NCBI GenBank assembly: GCA_003281795.1
Contig: QCAW01000002.1
Span: 1 to 64,000, forward strand
Direction: 5' to 3'
Source: Pelagibacteraceae bacterium AG-345-F21
GTDB lineage: Bacteria; Pseudomonadota; Alphaproteobacteria; Pelagibacterales; Pelagibacteraceae
DNA: 64,000 nt
Part shown: positions 25,235 through 33,648 of the stretch, in pieces
Layout: every line of letters begins with the position of its first letter
How positions within the stretch are numbered: the stretch's first letter is position 1
Notes under the pieces: generated by a model
What the model was told of the DNA's origin: nothing
The model's input: only the letters and a program-made list of their open reading frames with translations
The model's database searches: none
Program-made: the position numbers and the translations under genes

Positions 25235-25933
25235 TGTGGTCTTCCTCCAAAAAAATCTAGATAACAAATAAAATACAATTACACCAACAAAATAATTCCA
25301 TTCCAACATATGTTTAAAATGTGTATTTCCTTTAGTGACTAGAGTAGGCAAACTGAGGATAGCAACTAATACTAATATACTAACTAAAATTAATTTCATA
25401 ATTAGTACTTTTCTATTAATAAATCTTTGTAGTTTGTTTTTGAGTTTAAAAAAATGATATACTAAATATCCTTGAGCGATAAGTTCAAAAATAATGAACA
25501 AAAGCAAAACAACTCGTCTAAATAATTTATAAACTTGTATGTCAAATTTAATTCCTAAAAAAATAGAGTGGATAACTAAAAATATTGCCGACAAAATTCC
25601 AAATGTTTTAAACTTATAATTAATTTGTGTAGAATATAATTTATTTATTAAATCGTTATTATTTTTCCAATACAGGTATAGGAGAAATCCGGTTATAAAC
25701 ATCGAAGGTTTAAAAACCAAATATTGAGGAAAAGCACGAGAAGCTCTACTTATTGATAAGCTACCATCTAAATAAGGAATTGAAAAATCAGATCTACCAA
25801 TCTGATCCACAGCAAAAATAGTTTTTTCTAAAAATTCAGGGTTCTGGGAAATTATTAAGCACAAATTAATTGCACAAAATGGAATAAAAAAAATCCACAA
25901 ACTCAATTTCCGAATTTGAGTTATTTCATTCAT
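25232..25933 (-). CDS. Polytopic membrane protein of unknown function
   Basis: The 233-residue protein has about six or seven hydrophobic helices, with basic connecting loops. A periplasmic-looking segment, IPYLDGSLSISRASRAFPQY (about 46-65), is the most distinctive part. I do not recognise a family. It converges on mnmA across the RNA-like block and lies downstream of a 27-residue basic protein on the same strand. Confidence 0.6.
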   Translation of the reverse strand: MNEITQIRKLSLWIFFIPFCAINLCLIISQNPEFLEKTIFAVDQIGRSDFSIPYLDGSLSISRASRAFPQYLVFKPSMFITGFLLYLYWKNNNDLINKLYSTQINYKFKTFGILSAIFLVIHSIFLGIKFDIQVYKLFRRVVLLLFIIFELIAQGYLVYHFFKLKNKLQRFINRKVLIMKLILVSILVLVAILSLPTLVTKGNTHFKHMLEWNYFVGVIVFYLLSRFFWRKTT

Positions 25934-25947
25934 AAAATTTTAATTGA

Positions 25948-26031
25948 TTATTTCTTTTTATTTCTTTTTCTTGCTCTTCTTTTTTTTGAGCCTATTTTTC
26001 TTCTGCCTCGGTGTTTTTTTGGGTAACCCAT
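25948..26031 (-). CDS. 27-residue, extremely basic protein
   Basis: An ATG at 26031 is preceded by the strongest Shine-Dalgarno sequence in the region (AAGGAGG, eight bases upstream). It opens a frame of which 18 of 27 residues are Lys, Arg or His (for example HRGRRKIGSKKRRARKRNK). The size, charge and strong ribosome site recall ribosome-associated mini-proteins such as THX or the mS38/AURKAIP1-like group, but I see no firm match to either. It is divergent from metC. Confidence 0.65.
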   Translation of the reverse strand: MGYPKKHRGRRKIGSKKRRARKRNKKK

Positions 26032-26096
26032 ATTTTTGCCTCCTTTTTTCTATTTAATTATCTTAAAATTATATAGAGTCCAATTATACTTATTTT

Positions 26097-27287
26097 ATGA
26101 AAAAGTCTATAAGCACCTTTTTAAAGCATCCGAGTAAAGATAACACCAATAGATCAGCAAATCCCCCAGTTGCTAGAGCGTCCACAATACTTTTTGACTC
26201 TTTACAAGAAATTAAACGACATGAAAAAAAAGTTAACGCGCATAAAAAGGTAAGCCACTATAGCTATGGTAGATACGGAAGTTCTACCACAATAGAACTG
26301 GAGAACATACTTAAAGAGTTAGAGCAAGCTTATCATATTTTTTTAACCGGGACTGGATTTGGAGGAGTTGCACTTGCTTTAATGAGCGTATGTAGACCTG
26401 GAGACGAAATCTTAGTTTCCGACAATGTTTATGGCCCAACTAAAGAAATATCACAAAGGCTTTTGAAAGAATTTAACATTACTGCGAAGTTTTATAATCC
26501 AGTTAGGTTTGATGATCTAAAAAACAAAGTATCGAAGAAAACTAGACTTATAGTTGTTGAAAATCCTGGTAGTAATACTTTTGAATTCCAGGATCTTTCA
26601 AAAATTGTAAATTTAGCAAGAAGAAAAAAAATTTTAACTTTTCTAGACAACACTTGGGGCACGCCCTTATATTTAAAACCTTTGAAAATTGGATTTGATA
26701 TGTCATTTTCATCAGCGACGAAATATTTTTCAGGTCATTCAGATGCAATGGGAGGGTCACTTGCTGTAAATAAAAAAGTTTATAAAAGGGTTATGTTTTT
26801 TTATAAATTATCAGGTTACAGAATGGCAGCCGACGAAGCTTATCTGATAATAAGAGGTTTAAGAACATTAGATGTAAGATTAAAACAACATTATGAAAAT
26901 ACCAAAAAAGTTATAAATTTTTTAAAAAAACAGAAAAAAATTAAAGAAATACTTTATCCCTACAAACCAGGTTCTAAAGATTACAAACTCTGGAAAAAAT
27001 ATTATTCAGGCGGAACAGGGTTGTTATCGATTGTTATTAAAAGTAAAAAAAAATCATCAGTTATAAAGTTTGTAAATTCACTTGAATTATTTGGTATTGG
27101 CTATAGCTGGGGAGGCTATGAAAGTTTAGCAATCTTACAAGAATTAAGAAAAAGCGGAGAATTTTTAAAAGAAAGATACTTTTATAGATTTAACAAAGAT
27201 GAACACATAGTTAGATTGCATATTGGGCTAGAAGATCCAAAAGATTTGACTCAAGATTTAAAAAATTCACTTAAACATGTAAAATAA
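26097..27287 (+). CDS. metC: Cystathionine beta-lyase (PLP-dependent)
   Basis: The 396-residue Cys/Met-metabolism PLP enzyme has SYGRYGSSTTIELE, FLTGTGFGGVALALMSV, VVENPGSNTFEFQD, LDNTWGTPLYLKPL and the PLP-lysine motif SATKYFSGHSDAMGGSL. SYSWGG-type residues near the C-terminus (GIGYSWGGYESL) match MetC rather than gamma-synthases. It would split cystathionine to homocysteine, pyruvate and ammonia; related enzymes can also degrade cysteine. It abuts an MFS transporter with a one-base overlap. Confidence 0.88.
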   Translation: MKKSISTFLKHPSKDNTNRSANPPVARASTILFDSLQEIKRHEKKVNAHKKVSHYSYGRYGSSTTIELENILKELEQAYHIFLTGTGFGGVALALMSVCRPGDEILVSDNVYGPTKEISQRLLKEFNITAKFYNPVRFDDLKNKVSKKTRLIVVENPGSNTFEFQDLSKIVNLARRKKILTFLDNTWGTPLYLKPLKIGFDMSFSSATKYFSGHSDAMGGSLAVNKKVYKRVMFFYKLSGYRMAADEAYLIIRGLRTLDVRLKQHYENTKKVINFLKKQKKIKEILYPYKPGSKDYKLWKKYYSGGTGLLSIVIKSKKKSSVIKFVNSLELFGIGYSWGGYESLAILQELRKSGEFLKERYFYRFNKDEHIVRLHIGLEDPKDLTQDLKNSLKHVK

Positions 27288-28519
27288 TGAGAGAAAAATT
27301 TATTCCTAATAAACTAGCTTTAATAACTTTATTATCTGCGTGTTCAGTAATTTTAGTCTCAATGGGTTTAAGACAAACCTTTGGATTATTTTTTAGTGCT
27401 TTTGAAGAAGGACTAAATTGTACTAGAACAGAGTTCGGATTAGCCATTGGATTACAAATGATTTTTTGGGGAATATTTGCTCCAATATTTGGTTTTTTTG
27501 CAGATAAATTTGGTGGGAATAAAGCAGTCTTTATTGGTTTTATTATTTTTGGAGTTGGTATTTATATGCTTTACGCTGGACCCAATACAGGAATATATTT
27601 TCAAATAAGTTTAGGTTTATTAGTAGGTATAGCTTTAGGAGCTACAGCAATGAGTGTACCGGTTTCAGAAGTAGGCAAACATTTTCCTAATGAAAAAAGA
27701 ACTATTGCGACTGGAATAGTCACTGCTGCTGCATCAGTAGGATATTTTATAGCGCCCTTATTTACTCAATATTCTCTTGGTAATGTGGGTTGGGAACAAA
27801 CTCTAAAATATTTTATGTATTTTATTCTATTTGGTCTTATCGCTTCAACTTTTCTTTTACCAAAAAAAGAAGAGAAATTCTCTAATACAGAAGAAAAAAA
27901 ACAAAATTTCACAGAAGCTATTAAAGAAGCTTTTTCTCACAAAGGATATATTTTATTAGTAGCAGGATTTTTTGTATGTGGTTTCCAAATAACTTTAGTT
28001 GCAACACATGTACCAGGTTATATGCAAGATAGAGGTTTAGGTGGATGGACTGCTACAATAATTTTAGCTTTAATAGGCTTATTTAATATAGTTGGTACTC
28101 TTGGTATAGGGTATTTAGGAACGAAATATAGTAAAAAAATTCTATTAAGTATTTTATATTCTTTAAGAGCTGTCATCATTGCGATTTTTATATTTACTCC
28201 ACCTTCTATTTATATGTCTATATTTTTTGGAGTTACTTTTGGACTACTATGGCTTTCAACTGTTCCTCCAACTAACGGTATAGTCGCTCAGATATTTGGC
28301 ACTAAATACCTCAGCACACTTTTTGGAATAGTTTTTTTAAGCCATCAAGTAGGGTCATTTATAGGAGCTTATCTTGGTGGCTATTTTTACGATCAATATG
28401 GTTCTTATGATTACGCTTGGTACATTGCTATCGGTCTGTCTGTCTTCGCTACTCTAATTCATCTTCCAATTAATGAAAATCCTATCCTAAGAAAAATAAG
28501 TAACACAAAAGCTATATAA
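27287..28519 (+). CDS. Major facilitator superfamily transporter
   Basis: The 410-residue protein has twelve predicted helices, with MGLRQTFGLFFSAFEEGL in the first helix and the MFS loop motif GFFADKFGGNKAVFIG between helices 2 and 3. The pattern resembles the monocarboxylate/oxalate-formate antiporter branch. The substrate is unknown; a one-base overlap with metC hints at an amino or oxo acid, but this is speculative. Confidence 0.85.
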   Translation: MREKFIPNKLALITLLSACSVILVSMGLRQTFGLFFSAFEEGLNCTRTEFGLAIGLQMIFWGIFAPIFGFFADKFGGNKAVFIGFIIFGVGIYMLYAGPNTGIYFQISLGLLVGIALGATAMSVPVSEVGKHFPNEKRTIATGIVTAAASVGYFIAPLFTQYSLGNVGWEQTLKYFMYFILFGLIASTFLLPKKEEKFSNTEEKKQNFTEAIKEAFSHKGYILLVAGFFVCGFQITLVATHVPGYMQDRGLGGWTATIILALIGLFNIVGTLGIGYLGTKYSKKILLSILYSLRAVIIAIFIFTPPSIYMSIFFGVTFGLLWLSTVPPTNGIVAQIFGTKYLSTLFGIVFLSHQVGSFIGAYLGGYFYDQYGSYDYAWYIAIGLSVFATLIHLPINENPILRKISNTKAI

Positions 28520-28569
28520 TCGTGGGCTGTGAATAAGTCACCTCTAAGTTGTATTATGAGTCTAATTTG

Positions 28570-28589
28570 GAATCAAAAGTGAATCAAAA
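28570..28589. repeat. Short direct repeat in the leader of the CADD gene
   Basis: GAATCAAAA occurs at 28570-28578 and again at 28581-28589, an 11-base period close to one helical turn. It may be an operator half-site pair, or chance in AT-rich DNA. Nothing else stands out in the 188-base gap 28520-28707. Confidence 0.3.
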
Positions 28590-28707
28590 CGTGAACATTT
28601 TAATTAATATAAAAAAGGGTGTGGATAATTATTTTTGTTTTAATTGGAATTTCTATTTAGTAAAGTTTGTTAATAATTTAACAATATTTAATAACAAAGG
28701 AGAAAAA

Positions 28708-29379
28708 ATGTTTTCAAAAGAATTAGGAGAAAAATTAGATCAATATCACTTATTAAAGCACCCTTTTTATCAAATTTATTGGAATGAAGGTAAATTAAAT
28801 AGGGAAATCATAAAAGATTATGCTGAACAATATTATCAGCATGTAAAAGCATTTCCAAGATACATCAGTGCAACTCATTCGATTTGCGAAGACATTGAAA
28901 AAAGAAGAATACTTTTAGAAAATTTGCAAGATGAAGAAAATAAAGATGGCGACCATCCAAAGCTTTGGAAAAATTTTGCTAAAGCAATGGGTGCTGATGA
29001 AAAAGAAATTGAAAACGTAAAACAAGAATCTTTTACGAAAGAAATGATCAGCAATTTTTTTTCTCAAGCAAGAAAATCATATGCTGAGGGATTAGCGTCA
29101 TTATATACTTACGAAAGACAAATACCTGAAATAGCAGAAACAAAAATACAAGGCCTTAAAAAATTCTATGGAGTTAGCTCAAAAGAAGGTTTGGAATTTT
29201 TTGAAGCTCATAAATCTGCTGATGTAATCCATAGAGCTGAGTGTGAAAAATTGTTAGACGGTCTTTCTAAAGAAGAGCAAATAAAAGCAGAGAAAGCTTC
29301 TTTAACAACAGCTAAATTTCTTTGGAACTTTTTAAGTGGTATGACTGCTAAGCACAAATTAGAGCAAGTAGCAGCTTAA
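28708..29379 (+). CDS. CADD-family di-metal protein (putative para-aminobenzoate synthase)
   Basis: The ATG at 28708 follows AAAGGAG; a longer frame from 28549 lacks one. The 223-residue protein belongs to the TenA/PqqC-like CADD group. E76, H83, E135, H167, D171 and H174 have the spacing I recall for the di-metal ligands of Chlamydia CADD, and Y21 and K145 line up roughly with its self-sacrificed residues. CADD makes para-aminobenzoate from its own tyrosine, replacing pabABC. With folE in the same window, a role in folate synthesis is likely. Confidence 0.82.
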   Translation: MFSKELGEKLDQYHLLKHPFYQIYWNEGKLNREIIKDYAEQYYQHVKAFPRYISATHSICEDIEKRRILLENLQDEENKDGDHPKLWKNFAKAMGADEKEIENVKQESFTKEMISNFFSQARKSYAEGLASLYTYERQIPEIAETKIQGLKKFYGVSSKEGLEFFEAHKSADVIHRAECEKLLDGLSKEEQIKAEKASLTTAKFLWNFLSGMTAKHKLEQVAA

Positions 29380-29394
29380 AGTCATTTAGTAAAA

Positions 29395-29775
29395 ATGAAG
29401 AACGACAATCACGTTTGGGATAACAAACTCCCAACGGCACAGATGCTAGGTCGGTGGCAACCTTGGCATGCCGGACATCAAAAACTTTTTGAAGAAATAT
29501 TAAAAAAAACTGGGCAAGTAAATATAATGGTTAGAGACGTTAAAGGAGTTGACGATAACCCGTTTGATTTTGAGACAGTAAAGAAGAATATCTTTGAAGC
29601 TCTAAAAGATTATAAAAATAGAATTCAAGTTACTCTAGTCCCAAATATAACTAATATTTGTTATGGAAGAGGAGTTGGTTATAAAATAGAAGAGATAGTC
29701 CTAGATGAAAAAACTCAACAAATCTCTGCAACTAAGATAAGAGAACAGATGAGAAAAGATGGAAAACTGAAATAA
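29395..29775 (+). CDS. Small cytidylyl/adenylyltransferase-like protein
   Basis: The 126-residue protein is a compact HxGH nucleotidyltransferase: GRWQPWHAGHQKLFEEIL (about 19-36), a central D-N-P-F-D-F, and the second signature ISATKIREQM near the C-terminus. These enzymes move an NMP from NTP onto a phosphate or sulfate acceptor. It lies 15 bases after the CADD gene and directly before the apr promoter. ATP sulfurylase shares the fold, so a role in APS turnover is worth testing, but nothing in the sequence proves it. Confidence 0.75.
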   Translation: MKNDNHVWDNKLPTAQMLGRWQPWHAGHQKLFEEILKKTGQVNIMVRDVKGVDDNPFDFETVKKNIFEALKDYKNRIQVTLVPNITNICYGRGVGYKIEEIVLDEKTQQISATKIREQMRKDGKLK

Positions 29776-29792
29776 TTGCGAGCCATTCTCAC

Positions 29793-29821
29793 TTGACCTG
29801 CTATTAACTCAAATATATAAA
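29793..29821 (+). promoter_or_regulatory. Sigma-70-type promoter of the apr operon
   Basis: TTGACC (29793-29798) and TATAAA (29816-29821) are separated by exactly 17 bases. A CCTC-TATC-GAGG hairpin at 29825-29836 immediately follows and overlaps the only ribosome-site-like sequence (GAGGGA) before the ATG at 29850. Confidence 0.65.
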
Positions 29822-29849
29822 ATACCTCTATCGAGGGAATAATAACATT

Positions 29850-30644
29850 ATGTTTTACAACAATCCATTTTCTGGATTAGCAGGTTTAGTACCACCACTG
29901 GCTATACAAGGTTTCACTATTCTTATGGTCGGTCTAGTAATTATAGGTACTTTAATGGATATAATTCATAAAAAAAATGTAAAGTATTTTTTCAATAATG
30001 CAAAGAAGGCTAAAAAAAATGCTAAAATTCAATTATCAACTACCCAAAGAACTTCAGTAATTTTAAAAACAGTTGCGCACGATATTGCAACTACAGCTGA
30101 ATTAGGTAGAGGCAAAAGAAGAGTTGCTCATGTACTTGGGATGTACGGCACTATTGTTTTTTGGATTACCTCAGCCCTTTTAATATTTTCATTTCCAACA
30201 GCTGGGTCTTCAACACCATCAAGTATAACCATAATGTGGCATGTAGGAGCAATAGTTACATGTTTAGGAGGATACTGGTTTTGGTTTTTTCTAAGAGTTG
30301 ATGTGCTGGCCGAAGCTCATCCTTGGTATAGAATAATACAAGCAGATTTGTTCGTTCTAGCTCTTTTGGCTTGTGCTACGTTCGGTTTAGCTTGGTCATT
30401 TACTCAATATTCTGGAATGACAGGTTTAAGTTATCTATTTTTAATTTTATATATTGTTTCAAATCTAATATTGTTCGGAGGTGTTTATTGGTCTAAATTT
30501 GCGCACATGTTTTATAAACCTGGAGCAGCAATTCAAAAGAATTTAGCAGAAGCTGATGGGTCTAGAGACAATTTGCCTCCACCAGCTGAAGCTCCACAAC
30601 AGTTTGGGTTGGGTATAAAGAGAGAAGAACCAAAGCATTATTAG
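29850..30644 (+). CDS. aprM: Adenylylsulfate reductase-associated membrane subunit (AprM type)
   Basis: The 264-residue protein has about five transmembrane helices and a Pro-rich C-terminal tail. Conserved elements include GLAGLVPPLAIQGF near the N-terminus, ELGRGKRRVAHVLGMYGTI and HPWYRIIQADLF. It directly precedes aprB and aprA, the arrangement described for the AprM-containing lineage of sulfite-oxidising bacteria and SAR11. AprM is thought to anchor AprBA and pass electrons to the quinone pool; that is from context and literature on the family. Confidence 0.8.
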   Translation: MFYNNPFSGLAGLVPPLAIQGFTILMVGLVIIGTLMDIIHKKNVKYFFNNAKKAKKNAKIQLSTTQRTSVILKTVAHDIATTAELGRGKRRVAHVLGMYGTIVFWITSALLIFSFPTAGSSTPSSITIMWHVGAIVTCLGGYWFWFFLRVDVLAEAHPWYRIIQADLFVLALLACATFGLAWSFTQYSGMTGLSYLFLILYIVSNLILFGGVYWSKFAHMFYKPGAAIQKNLAEADGSRDNLPPPAEAPQQFGLGIKREEPKHY

Positions 30645-30684
30645 GATATTTATGTTAAAAAAAAATAAAGAGGAAATATAATTT

Positions 30685-31155
30685 ATGTCAACTTTTGTAT
30701 ACATGACACGTTGCGATGGATGCGGACACTGCGTAGATATTTGTCCATCAGATATTATGCACATAGACGAAACTATAAGACGAGCAAAAAATATTGAACC
30801 GAATTTTTGTTGGGAATGTTATTCTTGTGTAAAAGCTTGTCCAAATCATGCCATTGATGTTAGAGGCTATGCAGATTTCGCTCCTATGGGTCATAGCGTA
30901 AGAGTAAGACGAGAAGAAGAAAAAGGAACTATATCTTGGAGAATTAAATTTAGAAATGGGACTGAAAAAAACTTTGTGTCACCAATAACAACTAAACCTT
31001 GGGGAAAATTTATTCCTAAACTATCTGAAGAAGATAAACCCAATCAGGGAGAAATTACAACTCAAAGACTTTATACAGAGCCAAATGGTTTAAATATTGA
31101 TGGGGACCTTCCAACAATAAATAAGAATACATTTAAAAAAGGTGTTTACTATTAA
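30685..31155 (+). CDS. aprB: Adenylylsulfate reductase beta subunit
   Basis: The 156-residue ferredoxin-like subunit has two 4Fe-4S motifs: CDGCGHCVDICPSD (about 10-23) and CWECYSCVKACPNHAID (about 47-63). A C-terminal arm follows that wraps AprA in known structures. It passes electrons between the AprA flavin and its partner. The start lies behind a modest AGAGGAAA site. Its TAATG overlap couples it to aprA. Confidence 0.93.
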   Translation: MSTFVYMTRCDGCGHCVDICPSDIMHIDETIRRAKNIEPNFCWECYSCVKACPNHAIDVRGYADFAPMGHSVRVRREEEKGTISWRIKFRNGTEKNFVSPITTKPWGKFIPKLSEEDKPNQGEITTQRLYTEPNGLNIDGDLPTINKNTFKKGVYY

Positions 31156-33014
31156 TGCCTAAAATTAAAACACATGTTGATGAAAGTGATGTTTTAATTA
31201 TCGGTGGCGGTATGGCCGGTACTGGCGCAACCTTTGAAGCTAGACATTGGGGGAGAGACCTAAAAATAGTTTGTGTTGAAAAAGCAAATATTGATCGTAG
31301 TGGTGCTGTTGCCCAAGGCCTTTACGCAATTAATTGTTATATGGGAATGCAATGGAATGAAAACCAACCAGAAGACCATGTAAGATATGCTCGAAATGAT
31401 TTAATGGGGATGGTTAGAGAGGATTTAGGCTATGACATGGCTCGTCACGTAGATTCAACTGTACACATGTTTGATGAGTGGGGTTTACCTATGATGAAAA
31501 ATGAAAAGACTGGAAGATATTTAAGAGAAGGTAAATGGCAAATAATGATCCACGGAGAAAGTTATAAACCCATAGTTGCCGAAGCAGCAAAAAAATCTGC
31601 GGATAAAATTTATAATAGAATTATGGTTACACATCTTTTAATGGATGATGAAAAAGAAAATAGAATTGGTGGAGCAGTTGGATTTAATATGAGAACTGGT
31701 GATTACCATGTGTTTAAAGCTAAAACAGTTATTGTAGCTGCAGGTGGCGCATCTCATATATTTAAACCAAGAGCAGTTGGAGAAGGTATGGGGAGAACTT
31801 GGTACGCTCCATGGAGTAACGGCTCCGCTTATGCCTTACCTATAGCAGTAGGCGCCAAAATGACCCAAATGGAAAATAGAATTGTTTTATGTAGATTTAA
31901 AGATGGTTACGGTCCAGTTGGGGCATATTTTTTACATCTAAAAACTTACACACAAAATGCTAACGGAGAAAATTATGAAAAGAAATGGTATGATCACACT
32001 AAAAACTTAGTTGGTGAATATATTGATCACCATCCAACACCAACATGTTTAAGAAATCATGCTTTTATTCAAGAAGTTATGGCAGGTGGTGGACCAATTC
32101 AAATGGTAACCAAAGAAGCTTTTCAAGATCCGCATTTAGAAACTGTTGGTTGGGAAAATTTTTTAGGAATGACCGTAGGTCAAGCAGTTGTATGGGCTTC
32201 ACAAAACATTGATCCAAAATATACAAATCCAGAATTAACAACATCCGAACCTTATGTAATGGGATCCCACGCGACTTGCTCAGGTGCTTGGGTGAGCGGA
32301 CCAGAAGATCTTTCGCCACCAGAATATTTCTGGGGTTACAACAGAATGTTAACTGTTGAAGGTCTTTTTGGAGCAGGAGATACAGTTGGAGGCAGTGCGC
32401 ATAAGTTTTCTTCAGGCTCTTTTACTGAAGGTCGTCTAGCCGCTAAAGCAGCTTGTAAATACATAGAAGATAAAAAAGCAGAAGGAATTAAAGTTAGTGA
32501 AAAACAATATACTGGCCTCAAAGAAATAATTTATAAACCTTTAGAAAATTATACTGTTGGTAGAAATGAAATAACAGGTGGAACTGTATCACCTAGTTAT
32601 ATTTCACCAATTCAAGGACTTCAAAGACTTCAAAGAATAATGGATGAATACGTTGGAGGTATAGCGACTAACTACATGACTAATGAGAATATGCTTAATA
32701 GAGGCTTAGAACTACTAAAGTGGCTAGAAGAGGATTTAGAAAACATTGGAGCAGAGGATTATCACCAATTAATGAGAGCCTGGGAATTAAAACATAGAAC
32801 TATCACCTCTCAGTGCGTAACAGAACACACAAAATTTAGAAAAGAAACTCGTTGGCCAGGATATTACTATAGAGGCGATCATTTGAAACTCGATGATGAA
32901 AATTGGCATTGTTTAACAGTTTCAAGAAGAGATCCAAAAACCAAAGAATTTACTATGGAAAAGGTTCCCGTTTATCATATTGTAGACGACAAAAAGGAAA
33001 AGAAAGCTTCATAA
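31155..33014 (+). CDS. aprA: Adenylylsulfate reductase alpha subunit
   Basis: The 619-residue flavoprotein is of normal length. The FAD motif is VLIIGGGMAGTGATFEARHWG (about 12-32); RSGAVAQGLYAINCYMG, WQIMIHGESYKPIVAEAAK, VVAAGGASHIFKPR, EGLFGAGDTVGGSAHKFSSGSFTEGRL and ELKHRTITSQCVTEHTKFRKETRWPGYYYR all follow in order. It catalyses the reversible conversion of sulfite plus AMP to APS. With no dsr genes and with sulfite-releasing enzymes nearby, it should run in the oxidising direction. Confidence 0.95.
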   Translation: MPKIKTHVDESDVLIIGGGMAGTGATFEARHWGRDLKIVCVEKANIDRSGAVAQGLYAINCYMGMQWNENQPEDHVRYARNDLMGMVREDLGYDMARHVDSTVHMFDEWGLPMMKNEKTGRYLREGKWQIMIHGESYKPIVAEAAKKSADKIYNRIMVTHLLMDDEKENRIGGAVGFNMRTGDYHVFKAKTVIVAAGGASHIFKPRAVGEGMGRTWYAPWSNGSAYALPIAVGAKMTQMENRIVLCRFKDGYGPVGAYFLHLKTYTQNANGENYEKKWYDHTKNLVGEYIDHHPTPTCLRNHAFIQEVMAGGGPIQMVTKEAFQDPHLETVGWENFLGMTVGQAVVWASQNIDPKYTNPELTTSEPYVMGSHATCSGAWVSGPEDLSPPEYFWGYNRMLTVEGLFGAGDTVGGSAHKFSSGSFTEGRLAAKAACKYIEDKKAEGIKVSEKQYTGLKEIIYKPLENYTVGRNEITGGTVSPSYISPIQGLQRLQRIMDEYVGGIATNYMTNENMLNRGLELLKWLEEDLENIGAEDYHQLMRAWELKHRTITSQCVTEHTKFRKETRWPGYYYRGDHLKLDDENWHCLTVSRRDPKTKEFTMEKVPVYHIVDDKKEKKAS

Positions 33015-33020
33015 ATTTTA

Positions 33021-33371
33021 ATGAAGTTACTTGAAAAATCTGACAAAGAAATTCAAGAAATAGCTCAACCTATCTGGGATAATTTAGTAAAAACATCAAA
33101 TATTAAAGATTACGGAGGTTTCACCAAAGATTTTTCATCTCAAATGCTTTACGGAGCAAATGAAGTAGAGCTAGGAAAACAATGGGCTAATAACAAATTA
33201 TTAACCAGCTTATCGGAACAACAAGAATTTTTAGGCTGTATAAGACGAGCACAGTTTATTACCGTGCTTTATAAACAAACAAGCAATACTATGCCCGGTG
33301 AATTTCTTGGACGATTAGTTCTTGGTGTCGAAGATGATGTGATTAAAATTTTTGGGGCAACCATTTATTAG
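33021..33371 (+). CDS. Uncharacterised protein co-transcribed with aprA
   Basis: The 116-residue protein starts six bases after aprA, on the same strand. It looks like a small alpha/beta domain: an early helix with WDNLVKTSNIKDYGGFTKDF, a central LGKQWANNKLLTSLSEQQEFLGCIRRAQ, and a beta-rich tail GEFLGRLVLGVEDDVIKIFGATI. I do not recognise the family. Its position makes it a candidate accessory factor of AMP-dependent sulfite oxidation. Confidence 0.7.
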   Translation: MKLLEKSDKEIQEIAQPIWDNLVKTSNIKDYGGFTKDFSSQMLYGANEVELGKQWANNKLLTSLSEQQEFLGCIRRAQFITVLYKQTSNTMPGEFLGRLVLGVEDDVIKIFGATIY

Positions 33372-33434
33372 GTGCGTCAAGTTGTCAAAATATATTTTTT
33401 TGATAAACTTTAATCATGTGATAAATAAAAATTA

Positions 33435-33569
33435 ATGCTTTCAATTAATTTTAATCAAAAATTTAAAACTAAATTATCTAACTTATTTAATATCAAATTA
33501 TTTCTTCAAATAGGACTATCGGCTTTTTGGGCTGTGATTCTCACAGGCACCTTCATTAAGTTTTTTTAA
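33435..33569 (+). CDS. 44-residue single-span membrane peptide
   Basis: A frame from the ATG at 33435 encodes a basic N-terminal half and one hydrophobic helix (about residues 26-42, IGLSAFWAVILTGTFI), ending KFF-stop. It fills the gap between the apr operon and the TauE-type gene. No good ribosome site is visible. Coding is suggested by the clear amphipathic-to-hydrophobic layout only. Confidence 0.4.
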   Translation: MLSINFNQKFKTKLSNLFNIKLFLQIGLSAFWAVILTGTFIKFF

Positions 33570-33648
33570 GTAATATTAATCAATAAATATAGAAATTTAA
33601 GGCTTATCTATTCATTGACATAGTAATATTAGAGGCATACTTAGGAGT

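Noticed and set aside
28549-28707. N-terminal extension of the CADD-family protein
   Set aside because: The extra residues are unlike the family and the ATG at 28708 has a good ribosome site and gives normal length.
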